64,000 bases of DNA from Streptomyces fragilis (GTDB taxonomy: Bacteria; Actinomycetota; Actinomycetes; Streptomycetales; Streptomycetaceae), in assembly GCF_003112515.1 (NCBI RefSeq), contig NZ_BEVZ01000002.1, positions 434,001 through 498,000 on the forward strand, read 5' to 3'. The notes beneath the pieces are model-generated. The model worked only from the letters and a program-made list of their open reading frames with translations. It was not told the origin of the DNA and made no database searches. Shown here piece after piece: positions 16,630 through 26,820 of the stretch. The position numbers and the translations under genes are program-made. How positions within the stretch are numbered: position 1 is the stretch's first letter; each line of letters starts with the position of its first letter.

Positions 16630-17514
16630 ATGACGGTCGTCCTCAACCAGTCCTTCACCGGCGTCGGCATCGGCGCCGTCCTCCTGCTCGTCGCCCTCGG
16701 CCTGACCCTGACCTTCGGCCAGATGGGCGTCATCAACATGGCGCACGGCGAGTTCATCATGGCCGGCGCCTACACCGCCTACGTCCTGCAGCGGTCCGTC
16801 GACGGCACCGGCCTCTCCCTGCTCCTCGCGCTGCCGCCGGCCTTCCTCGTGGCGGGCACGATCGGTGCGCTCCTGGAGTGGCTGCTCGTCCGCCGCCTGT
16901 ACGCCCGGCCGCTGGACACGCTCCTGGTCACCTGGGGCGTCTCCCTGATGCTCCAGCAGCTCGCCCGCGACGTCTTCGGCGCCCCCAACGTGCAGACCCG
17001 CGCCCCGGACCTGCTCACCGGCAACGTCTCCGTCGCGGGCGTCACCCTCGCCGCCAACCGGCTGGCCATCCTCGGCCTCGCCCTGCTGAGCGTGCTCGCC
17101 CTCACACTCGTCCTGCGGCTCACCCCGCTCGGACGGCGCATCCGCGCCGTCGTGCAGAACCGGGACCTCGCGGAGGTCTCCGGCATCGCCACCGAGCGGG
17201 TGGACCGCACGACGTTCTTCATCGGCTCCGGCCTGGCCGGCGTCGCCGGCGTCGCGCTGACGCTCGTCGGCCCCATCGGCCCGACCATGGGCACCAACTA
17301 CATCGTCGACGCCTTCCTCGTGGTCGTCGTCGGCGGCATCGGGCAGCTGAAGGGCAGCGTGATCACTGCCTTCGCGCTCGGCGTGCTCCAGTCGGTGCTG
17401 GAATACTCCACGACCGTCAGCGTCGCCAAGGTCGCCGTCCTGGTGGCCATCGTCGCCTTCCTCCAGTGGCGACCCCAGGGCCTGTACACACTGCGCACCC
17501 GGAGCCTGGCATGA
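16630..17514 (+). CDS. urtB: Urea ABC transporter permease UrtB
   Basis: 294 residues, ATG at 16630. A LivH-type permease with about eight hydrophobic segments; typical phrases are LTLTFGQMGVINMAHGEFIMAGAY and GGIGQLKGSVITAFALGVLQS. It lacks the long extra N-terminal domain found in many proteobacterial UrtB proteins. It forms the membrane channel with UrtC. The urtC start overlaps its stop by 4 bp. Confidence 0.92.
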   Translation: MTVVLNQSFTGVGIGAVLLLVALGLTLTFGQMGVINMAHGEFIMAGAYTAYVLQRSVDGTGLSLLLALPPAFLVAGTIGALLEWLLVRRLYARPLDTLLVTWGVSLMLQQLARDVFGAPNVQTRAPDLLTGNVSVAGVTLAANRLAILGLALLSVLALTLVLRLTPLGRRIRAVVQNRDLAEVSGIATERVDRTTFFIGSGLAGVAGVALTLVGPIGPTMGTNYIVDAFLVVVVGGIGQLKGSVITAFALGVLQSVLEYSTTVSVAKVAVLVAIVAFLQWRPQGLYTLRTRSLA

Positions 17515-18677
17515 CGACGACCGCCCCGCCCGGGCCCGCGTCCGCGACGACCCGGCCGCGGGCGTCCACGCCACGACGCCTGCGGGCGCCGGCCGCCTTC
17601 CTGCTCGGCGCGGTGCTGCTGCTCGGCGCCGCCCCGCTCGCCCTCCCCGACTCCCGGCTCAACCTCCTCGCCAAGTACCTCTGCTACGCGATCGTCGCCG
17701 TCGGCGTCAGCCTCGCCTGGGGCCGCGGCGGACTCCTCGTCCTCGGCCAGGGCGTCTTCTTCGGCCTCGGCGGCTACGCCATGGCCATGCACCTCAAACT
17801 GGCCGACGCCGCGACGGCGGGCGAGAGGCTCCCGGACTTCATGCTGCTCTACGGCTCCTCGGACACACTGCCCTGGTGGTGGCAGCCGTTCGCCGACCCG
17901 GCCTTCGCGCTCGCCATGACGGTGCTGCTCCCCATGACGGTGGCCGGGCTCCTCGGCTTCCTGGTCTTCCGACGGCGCGTGAAGGGCGCCTACTTCGCGA
18001 TCCTCAGCCAGGCGCTGGCCGCCGCCCTGTCCATCTGGCTGGTCGGCCAGCAGGCCACCACCGGCGGCACCAACGGCCTCACCGGCATCCAGGGCTTCTT
18101 CGGCTACGACCTCGCCGACCCCGTCAACCAGCGGATGGTCTACTTCGTGATCGCCGTGGCGCTCCTCCTGCTGATGGCCGCCGCCCGCCAGCTGTTCGTC
18201 AGCCGGTACGGCGAACTCCTCGTCGCCGTACGGGACTCCGAGGAGCGGGTCCGCTTCCTCGGCTACGACCCGGCCAACGTCAAACTCGTCGCCTACGTGG
18301 TCGCGGCCGGCATGGCGGGTCTCGCCGGCGCCCTGTTCGTCCCGGCCGTCGGCATCATCTCCCCGGCCCTGATCGGGATCGTGCCGTCCATCGGCTTCGT
18401 GATCGGCGCCGCGGTCGGAGGCCGGGCCTCACTGGTGGGGGCGGTGCTCGGCGCCGTCGCGGTGGCCTGGGCGCAGAGCACCCTCTCCGACGCCTTCCCC
18501 GCCGCATGGACGTACCTCCAGGGGCTGCTCTTCGTCCTGGTGGTCGGCTTCCTGCCGGGCGGGCTGGCCTCCCTCGGCGCGCTGCGGCGCACCCGGCGAC
18601 GCGCCCCGGCCTCCGTGCGGGCCGCGGCGCCCACGACGTCGGCGGTCGCGACCGCCTCCACGAAGGAGACGGCATGA
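17511..18677 (+). CDS. urtC: Urea ABC transporter permease UrtC
   Basis: 388 residues, ATG at 17511 overlapping the urtB stop. LivM-type permease: an N-terminal tail rich in Thr, Pro and Arg (about 25 residues), then hydrophobic segments with AWGRGGLLVLGQGVFFGLGGYAMAMHLKL, TGGTNGLTGIQGFFGYDL and VGGRASLVGAVLGAVAVAWAQS. UrtC differs from LivM mainly in its segment between the first and second half (around FMLLYGSSDTLPWWWQPF), which is present. Its stop overlaps the urtD start by 4 bp. Confidence 0.92.
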   Translation: MTTTAPPGPASATTRPRASTPRRLRAPAAFLLGAVLLLGAAPLALPDSRLNLLAKYLCYAIVAVGVSLAWGRGGLLVLGQGVFFGLGGYAMAMHLKLADAATAGERLPDFMLLYGSSDTLPWWWQPFADPAFALAMTVLLPMTVAGLLGFLVFRRRVKGAYFAILSQALAAALSIWLVGQQATTGGTNGLTGIQGFFGYDLADPVNQRMVYFVIAVALLLLMAAARQLFVSRYGELLVAVRDSEERVRFLGYDPANVKLVAYVVAAGMAGLAGALFVPAVGIISPALIGIVPSIGFVIGAAVGGRASLVGAVLGAVAVAWAQSTLSDAFPAAWTYLQGLLFVLVVGFLPGGLASLGALRRTRRRAPASVRAAAPTTSAVATASTKETA

Positions 18678-19426
18678 GCGGCGCAGCACTGACCGTCCGG
18701 AACCTGCGGGTGACCTTCGACGGCTTCACCGCCGTCGACGGCGTCGACCTGGACATCGCACCCGGTGACCTGCGCTTCCTCATCGGCCCGAACGGAGCCG
18801 GCAAGACCACCCTGGTGGACGCCGTGACCGGTCTGGTCAGGGCCACCGGGTCGGTCCGCTTCGGGGACGAAGAACTCCTCGGCAGGCCCGTCCACCGGAT
18901 CGCCCGGCTCGGCATCGGGCGCACCTTCCAGACGGCCACGGTGTTCGAGCAGCTGACCGTGGAGCAGAACCTGGACATCGCCGCCGGAGCGGGACGCGGG
19001 GCGTGGACGATGCTCCGGCGCCGCCGGGCCGTACCCGAACGGGTCGAGAGGGCGCTGGAGACCACCGGTCTGGCGGATCTGCGAGACCGGCCGGCGGGCG
19101 TGCTGGCCCACGGCCAGAAACAGTGGCTGGAGATCGGGATGCTGCTGGTGCAGGACGTGCGGCTGCTCCTGCTCGACGAACCGGTGGCCGGCATGAGCCA
19201 CGAGGAACGCGAGGCCACCGGCGAACTGCTGCGGCGGGTCGGCGAGGACCACACGGTCGTCGTCATCGAGCACGACATGGACTTCATGAGGGCCTTCGCC
19301 CGCAGCGTCACCGTCCTGCACGCAGGCAAGGTGCTCAGCGAGGGCTCGGTGGCCGAGGTCCGTGCCGACGCCGAGGTCCAGGAGGTCTACCTCGGCCGGG
19401 CCTCCGTCGTGGCCGGGGAGGGGTGA
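18674..19426 (+). CDS. urtD: Urea ABC transporter ATP-binding protein UrtD
   Basis: 250 residues, ATG at 18674. LivG-type ATPase: Walker A GPNGAGKTTL, Q-loop in GIGRTFQTATVF, a degenerate signature segment LAHGQKQWLEIGMLL, Walker B VRLLLLDEPVAGMS and switch His in VVVIEHDMDFM. The unusual LAHGQKQ in place of LSGGQ is common in UrtD. It powers import together with UrtE. Confidence 0.93.
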   Translation: MSGAALTVRNLRVTFDGFTAVDGVDLDIAPGDLRFLIGPNGAGKTTLVDAVTGLVRATGSVRFGDEELLGRPVHRIARLGIGRTFQTATVFEQLTVEQNLDIAAGAGRGAWTMLRRRRAVPERVERALETTGLADLRDRPAGVLAHGQKQWLEIGMLLVQDVRLLLLDEPVAGMSHEEREATGELLRRVGEDHTVVVIEHDMDFMRAFARSVTVLHAGKVLSEGSVAEVRADAEVQEVYLGRASVVAGEG

Positions 19427-19431
19427 CGTCC

Positions 19432-20124
19432 ATGCTGGAGATCGACGCGGTCCACGCCGGTTACGACCGCACCACGGTGCTGCACGGCGTGTCCGTCGCC
19501 GTCCCGGAGGGCGGCGTCGCCGCCGTCCTCGGACACAACGGCGCCGGCAAGAGCACCCTGCTGCGCGTGGCCATGGGCCTGCTCAGGCCGAGGAGCGGCA
19601 CCGTCCTGCTGGACGGCGAGGACATCACCCGCCTCGCTCCCCACCGGCGGGTGGCCCGCGGCATGGCGTACGTCCCGCAGGGCCAGCAGTGCTTCCCGCA
19701 CCTCACCACCGCCGAGAACCTGCGGCTCGTCGCCGACGGACGCGTCAACGGCAGGCGGGCCGTCGCCGAGGTTCTGGACCTCTTCCCCGTCCTGCGCGAG
19801 CTGTCCGGCCGCCGAGCCGGTCTCCTCTCCGGCGGCCAGCGCCAGCAGCTCGCCATCGCCCGGGCGCTGATCACCCGCCCCAGGCTCCTCCTCCTCGACG
19901 AGCCCACCGAGGGCATCCAGCCCTCGGTGGTCGCCGACATCGAGGAGACGATCCTCGCCCTGGCCGGGCGGCACGGCCTGTCCGTCCTCCTGGTGGAGCA
20001 GCACGTCGGCTTCGCCCTACGTGCCGCCCAGCGGTACCACGTGCTCGAGGCGGGTCGCGTGACGTCCTCCGGCGCGGGCGGCACGGCCGCGGAGCGGACC
20101 GTCCGGGAGGCCCTCAGCGTGTGA
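19432..20124 (+). CDS. urtE: Urea ABC transporter ATP-binding protein UrtE
   Basis: 230 residues. ATG at 19432 has GGAGG 10 bases upstream; a GTG at 19423 overlapping the urtD stop is possible but has no room for a ribosome site. LivF-type ATPase: Walker A GHNGAGKSTLL, Q-loop YVPQGQQCFPHLT, signature LLSGGQRQQLAIARAL, Walker B LLLLDEPTEGIQP, switch His VEQHVGFAL. Last gene of the urt operon. Confidence 0.93.
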   Translation: MLEIDAVHAGYDRTTVLHGVSVAVPEGGVAAVLGHNGAGKSTLLRVAMGLLRPRSGTVLLDGEDITRLAPHRRVARGMAYVPQGQQCFPHLTTAENLRLVADGRVNGRRAVAEVLDLFPVLRELSGRRAGLLSGGQRQQLAIARALITRPRLLLLDEPTEGIQPSVVADIEETILALAGRHGLSVLLVEQHVGFALRAAQRYHVLEAGRVTSSGAGGTAAERTVREALSV

Positions 20125-20249
20125 GCGCCGGCGGGCCCCGGCCCGCCGGCGTCCGCGGCGGGGCCGGCCGGGCGACCGCACGGGGCCCCTGCCGCACCCA
20201 CGGGCACGGCGCAAGCCGTGCGTACCGGACATCGTGCATCATCTGGCTC

Positions 20250-21551
20250 ATGAGCGACTCCCCGCCCGCCGCAACCCCGGACGGTGGCACCCGTCGCCGT
20301 CGCGTGGCGGTGCGCAGGGAGCGGATGACCGGCCGGGATCCGGCGGAACCGGGACGCACCGCCACGCCGCTGGAGCTGCTGTTCGACCTCACCTTCGTGG
20401 TCGCGGTGGGGACGGCCTCGTCCCTGGTCGCCGAGATGCTGGCCGAAGGACATCTCAGCGACGCCGTGACCGCCTTCGCGCCGGCGATGTTCGCGATCGT
20501 CCTGGCGTGGATCAACTACAGCTGGTTCGCCTCCGCCTTCAGCACCGACGACTGGCTGGACCGGGCGCTGACGATGCTGCAGATGATCGGGGTCGTCGTC
20601 CTCTCGCTCGGACTGCCGGCGCTGTTCCACTCCGTCGAGGAGGGAGCCCACCTGGACCTGCGGGTGATCGTCGCCGGCTACGTCGTGATGCGACTGGCGA
20701 TGCTCCTGCAGTGGTGGCGTGCGGCCCGAGAGTCCCTGCGCCACCGGCGGGTCGCCCTCGCCAACATCCGCTGGACGGGGCTCGTCCAGGTCGGCTGGGT
20801 GGCCCTCGCCTTCTCGAGCCCGCCGCTCGCCGTCACCCTGGCCGCCTTCGGCGTCCTCGCGGCGCTGGAACTGCTGGTGCCCGTGTTCGCCCAGGGGAAC
20901 GCCGGCGGCACCCCCTGGCACCCGCACCACGTCGCCGAGCGCTACGGCCTCTTCGCGATCATCACCCTCGGCGAGGGGGTGGTCGGCACGGTGGCGTCGT
21001 CCGGCGAACTGCTCGGCGGCCCCACCGGCACGCAGTGGACGGGTGACGCGGTCGCCGTCGTGATCGCCGGCGTCGGTCTGACCTTCGGCATGTGGTGGGT
21101 GTACTTCACCGTTCCGTTCGGCGAGATCCTCACCCACCGCCGCCGGCGCGGCTACCTCTTCGGCTACGGCCACATCCCGCTCTACGCGGCCGTCGCCGGC
21201 ACCGGCGCGGGCCTGCACGTGGCCGGACTCTCCCTCGAGCACCACGCGAGCATCGGTGAGGTGGCCGTGGTCCTGCTCCTCGCCCTCCCGACGGCGGTGT
21301 ACCTGTTCACGGTCCACGTCCTGCGGGCCCTGCTGCTGTCCGGCTGGGACCGCTTCCACCTGCTGACGACGTCCCTGACCCTGGCGGTCCTGGCCGCCGC
21401 CGTCCTGATGGCGGTCGCCGGTGCGGGGGTCGCCGTCTGCCTGCTGATCGTCATGGCGGCCTCCTTCGTCCCCGTCCTCGGCCACGAGACCGCGGGCCGC
21501 GACCACCAGCGCCGCCTGCTGCACCGCCTCCGCGGGGGCGCCGCGCCGTGA
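20250..21551 (+). CDS. Low-temperature-requirement A (LtrA) family membrane protein
   Basis: 433 residues, ATG at 20250 without a clear ribosome site, so the start is less sure. A basic N-terminus (RRRRVAVRRERM) precedes about ten to twelve hydrophobic segments. LtrA-family phrases are TPLELLFDLTFVVAVG, NYSWFASAF, HHVAERYGLFAIITLGEGVVG and MWWVYFTVPF. The family was named from a cold-sensitive Listeria mutant; its transport substrate is unknown. It stands alone between the urt operon and a convergent HTH-MurA gene. Confidence 0.85.
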   Translation: MSDSPPAATPDGGTRRRRVAVRRERMTGRDPAEPGRTATPLELLFDLTFVVAVGTASSLVAEMLAEGHLSDAVTAFAPAMFAIVLAWINYSWFASAFSTDDWLDRALTMLQMIGVVVLSLGLPALFHSVEEGAHLDLRVIVAGYVVMRLAMLLQWWRAARESLRHRRVALANIRWTGLVQVGWVALAFSSPPLAVTLAAFGVLAALELLVPVFAQGNAGGTPWHPHHVAERYGLFAIITLGEGVVGTVASSGELLGGPTGTQWTGDAVAVVIAGVGLTFGMWWVYFTVPFGEILTHRRRRGYLFGYGHIPLYAAVAGTGAGLHVAGLSLEHHASIGEVAVVLLLALPTAVYLFTVHVLRALLLSGWDRFHLLTTSLTLAVLAAAVLMAVAGAGVAVCLLIVMAASFVPVLGHETAGRDHQRRLLHRLRGGAAP

Positions 21552-21713
21552 ACGGCCCGTCACCGACCAGTCGGCGCAGGGCACGGTTCGCGGCGGATCT
21601 GCGACCGGAGGACGTGAAACGCCGCCCTGGACGCGGGAAGCCGACCGGTGCCGCCCCGCCCTTCCGGGATCCGCGTAACCGCAGCTCAGGAGGGACGCGG
21701 CGGCACCTGTACG

Positions 21714-23243
21714 TCAGATGTCGCGGAAGATCTCGATCTGCGCGCCCACCGAGTTGAGGCGGGCCGCGAGGTCTTCGTAGCCGCGGTTGATGACGTAGAC
21801 GTTGCGCAGCACCGACGTGCCCTCGGCCGCCATCATCGCGAGCAGCACGACCACGGCCGGGCGGAGCGCCGGCGGGCACATCATCTCGGCGGCGCGCCAG
21901 CGGGTGGGGCCGTCGACCAGGACCCGGTGCGGGTCGAGGAGCTGCAGGCGGCCGCCGAGGCGGTTCAGGTCGGTGAGGTAGATGGCCCGGTTGTCGTAGA
22001 CCCAGTCGTGGATGAGGGTCTGGCCCTGCGCCGAGGCCGCGATGGCGGCGAAGAACGGCACGTTGTCGATGTTCAGGCCCGGGAACGGCATCGGGTGGAT
22101 CTTGTCGATCGGCGCCTCCAGCTTGGAGGGCCGGACGGTGAGGTCCACCAGGCGGGTGCGGCCGTTGTCGGCGCTGTACTCGGGGGAGCGGTCGTGGTCG
22201 AGCCCCATCTCCTCCAGGACGGCCAGCTCGATCTCCAGGAACTCGATCGGCACCCGCCTGACGGTCAGCTCCGACTCGGTGACCACGGCCGCGGCCAGCA
22301 GGCTCATCGCTTCGACCGGGTCCTCGGAGGGCGAGTAGTCGACGTCCACGTCGATCTCCGGCACGCCGTGCACGGTGAGCGTGGTGGTGCCGATGCCCTC
22401 GACCTGGACGCCCAGCGCCTCCAGGAAGAAGCACAGGTCCTGGACCATGTAGTTCGACGAGGCGTTGCGGATGACCGTGACGCCGTCGTGGCGGGCGGCG
22501 GCCAGCAGGGCGTTCTCGGTCACCGTGTCGCCGCGCTCGGTCAGCACGATCGGACGGTTCGGGCTGATCGTCCGGTCCACCTGCGCGTGGTACAGGCCCT
22601 CGGTGGCGGCGATGTCCAGGCCGAAGCGGCGCAGCGCGATCATGTGCGGCTCGATGGTGCGGGTGCCCAGGTCGCAGCCGCCGGCGTAGGGCAGCTTGAA
22701 GTCGCCCAGGCGGTGCAGCAGCGGGCCGAGGAACATGATGATCGAGCGGGTGCGGCGGGCCGCGTCCGCGTCGATGGACGCCATGTCCAGCTCGGCGGGC
22801 GGGACGATCTCCAGGTCCACGCCGTCGTTGATCCAGCGGGTCCGTACGCCGATGGAGTTGAGAACCTCCAGCAGGCGGTAGACCTCCTCGATGCGGGCCA
22901 CCCGGCGCAGGGTGGTGCGGCCCTTGTTGAGGAGCGAGCCGCACAGCAGCGCCACGCAGGCGTTCTTGCTGGTCTTGACGTCGATGGACCCGGAGAGGCG
23001 GCGCCCGCCGACCACCCGCAGGTGCATCGGCCCCGCGTACCCCAGAGACACGATCTCGCTGTCGAGGGCCTCGCCGATCCGGGCGATCATCTCAAGGCTG
23101 ATGTTCTGGTTACCGCGCTCGACCCTGTTGATGGCGCTCTGGCTGGTGCCCAGGGCCTCCGCCAGCTGCGCCTGTGACCAGCCGCGATGCTGTCGTGCGT
23201 CACGGATGAGGCGGCCGATGCGTACGAGATAGTCGTCTGCCAT
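21714..23243 (-). CDS. MurA-like enolpyruvyl transferase with an N-terminal HTH domain
   Basis: 509 residues, ATG at 23243. Residues about 8-65 form a Cro/CI-type helix-turn-helix (LIRDARQHRGWSQAQLAEALGTSQSAINRVERG). The rest is UDP-GlcNAc 1-carboxyvinyltransferase-like: TSKNACVALL (Lys-Asn pair), AGGCDLGTRTIEPHMIAL with the active-site cysteine, GLNIDNVPFFAAIA with the Asp, and INRGYEDLAARL with the Arg. Catalytic residues thus seem kept, so it may be both enzyme and regulator. The same fusion stands beside aconitase in other streptomycetes (SCO5998, from memory). The palindrome at 23256-23271 lies 13 bp upstream of the start codon. Confidence 0.88.
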   Translation of the reverse strand: MADDYLVRIGRLIRDARQHRGWSQAQLAEALGTSQSAINRVERGNQNISLEMIARIGEALDSEIVSLGYAGPMHLRVVGGRRLSGSIDVKTSKNACVALLCGSLLNKGRTTLRRVARIEEVYRLLEVLNSIGVRTRWINDGVDLEIVPPAELDMASIDADAARRTRSIIMFLGPLLHRLGDFKLPYAGGCDLGTRTIEPHMIALRRFGLDIAATEGLYHAQVDRTISPNRPIVLTERGDTVTENALLAAARHDGVTVIRNASSNYMVQDLCFFLEALGVQVEGIGTTTLTVHGVPEIDVDVDYSPSEDPVEAMSLLAAAVVTESELTVRRVPIEFLEIELAVLEEMGLDHDRSPEYSADNGRTRLVDLTVRPSKLEAPIDKIHPMPFPGLNIDNVPFFAAIAASAQGQTLIHDWVYDNRAIYLTDLNRLGGRLQLLDPHRVLVDGPTRWRAAEMMCPPALRPAVVVLLAMMAAEGTSVLRNVYVINRGYEDLAARLNSVGAQIEIFRDI

Positions 23244-23255
23244 GCGACTGAGGCT

Positions 23256-23271
23256 ATCTCAGATATGAGAT
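23256..23271. promoter_or_regulatory. Operator ATCTC-N6-GAGAT before the HTH-MurA gene
   Basis: ATCTCAGATATGAGAT is a palindrome 13-28 bp upstream of the ATG. It shares ATCTC-N6-GAGAT with the operator before aconitase at 23654-23669. The binding protein is either the HTH domain of the gene itself or a MarR-type regulator such as TamR. Confidence 0.6.
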
Positions 23272-23337
23272 GACGCATCCCGGGGGTCGGGTCCGCGGGG
23301 CCGGACGGGTGACGGAATCGTCCGTCCGGCCGACGGG

Positions 23338-23529
23338 TCAGCGCCGCCGGGTGGTGTGGCGGTAGCCGAACGGGCCGGGCAGGTCCATCGAGGTGGTGCG
23401 GCGGCCGCTGGAGCTGTAGGTGTGGCGCGGGCCGTTGCCGTCGCCGAACGTCAGCGACCAGGACTTCTTGTTGATGTTCAGGCGGACGCCGGGCCAGATG
23501 CGGAAACTCTTGCGGAAAGTGAGCGGCAC
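23338..23529 (-). CDS. DUF4236-type small protein
   Basis: 63 residues from GTG at 23529 with GGAGAGGA upstream. It reads PLTFRKSFRIWPGVRLNINK, then WSLTFGDGNGPRHTYSSSG, the short pattern of DUF4236 proteins (small basic, glycine-rich, function unknown). It lies between the HTH-MurA gene and aconitase on the minus strand. Confidence 0.75.
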   Translation of the reverse strand: MPLTFRKSFRIWPGVRLNINKKSWSLTFGDGNGPRHTYSSSGRRTTSMDLPGPFGYRHTTRRR

Positions 23530-23652
23530 GGTTCGGTCCTCTCCAGGTCTCCCGGTCGCCCGGGTTCTTTTTGAGTTCTCTCCGAGCGGATACCCGGACT
23601 CCGGCCGCACATGGCCCCGGGACATGACCTGCCGGACCCCATGTACTAGAGT

Positions 23653-23670
23653 TATCTCGACATCGAGATA
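23653..23670. promoter_or_regulatory. Palindromic operator upstream of aconitase (TamR-like)
   Basis: TATCTCGACATCGAGATA, a 7-bp arm palindrome with a 4-base centre, overlapping the likely promoter region (TACTAGAGT at 23644-23652). S. coelicolor TamR, a MarR-family regulator, is reported to control aconitase through such a palindrome; the match is from memory. Confidence 0.7.
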
Positions 23671-23692
23671 TCTTCGCACACCCGGGTGCGGC

Positions 23693-23728
23693 GCGGTGGT
23701 ACGCGCACATGCGGTGGTACGCGCACAT
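23693..23728. repeat. Perfect 18-bp tandem duplication in the aconitase leader
   Basis: Two identical copies of GCGGTGGTACGCGCACAT, at 23693-23710 and 23711-23728, end 5 bp before the aconitase ribosome site. It is a recent duplication in the 5' leader. Confidence 0.9.
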
Positions 23729-23730
23729 GA

Positions 23731-26463
<2,733 letters not shown>

Positions 26464-26479
26464 ATCTTCCGCTGCCCCA

Positions 26480-26530
26480 GGCCGGGCCGCGTCCTCCTTC
26501 CCGGGAGGACGCGGCCCGGCCGTCGTTTTC
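26480..26530 (+). terminator. Rho-independent terminator of acnA
   Basis: An 18-bp perfect stem (26480-26497 with 26504-26521), 6-nt loop, followed by GTCGTTTTCC. Confidence 0.9.
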
Positions 26531-26607
26531 CCCGCGGCGTGTCCCGGAGGTCTCAACTAGGAAAAGACCCGTCGCAACCCTGTGCGCGATCTTGTCCACG
26601 CGCGGAG

Positions 26608-26623
26608 AGTGGACTATACCTGT
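26608..26623. promoter_or_regulatory. DasR-like (dre) site upstream of ngcEFG
   Basis: AGTGGACTATACCTGT matches 12 of 16 positions of the DasR palindrome ACTGGTCTAGACCAGT. DasR controls N-acetylglucosamine and chitin-use genes, in keeping with the transporter downstream. Confidence 0.6.
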
Positions 26624-26820
26624 CGGTCATCGTCCGGGTCCGGAGGAGGAGGGGAGGGCAACACACCGAAGCCCCTGCCTTCCCCGCCTGTCAGGGCCTT
26701 GACGCTGTATGTGTTTCTGGCACCACCCGCACCACCCCTGCACGACCCAGCTCGACCGACCGCGGTGCCGGGGAGGAACCGGTTCACCGCCTGAGTCCTG
26801 GAGAAGGCGAGGACTTGCGC

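Larger units (their letters stand above)
26464..26820. other. 357-bp intergenic region: acnA terminator, then ngcE promoter region
   Basis: Besides the terminator at 26480-26530 and the DasR-like site at 26608-26623 it holds no convincing gene. About 200 bp lie between the DasR-like site and the ngcE start, so the transcript probably has a long leader. Confidence 0.5.
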
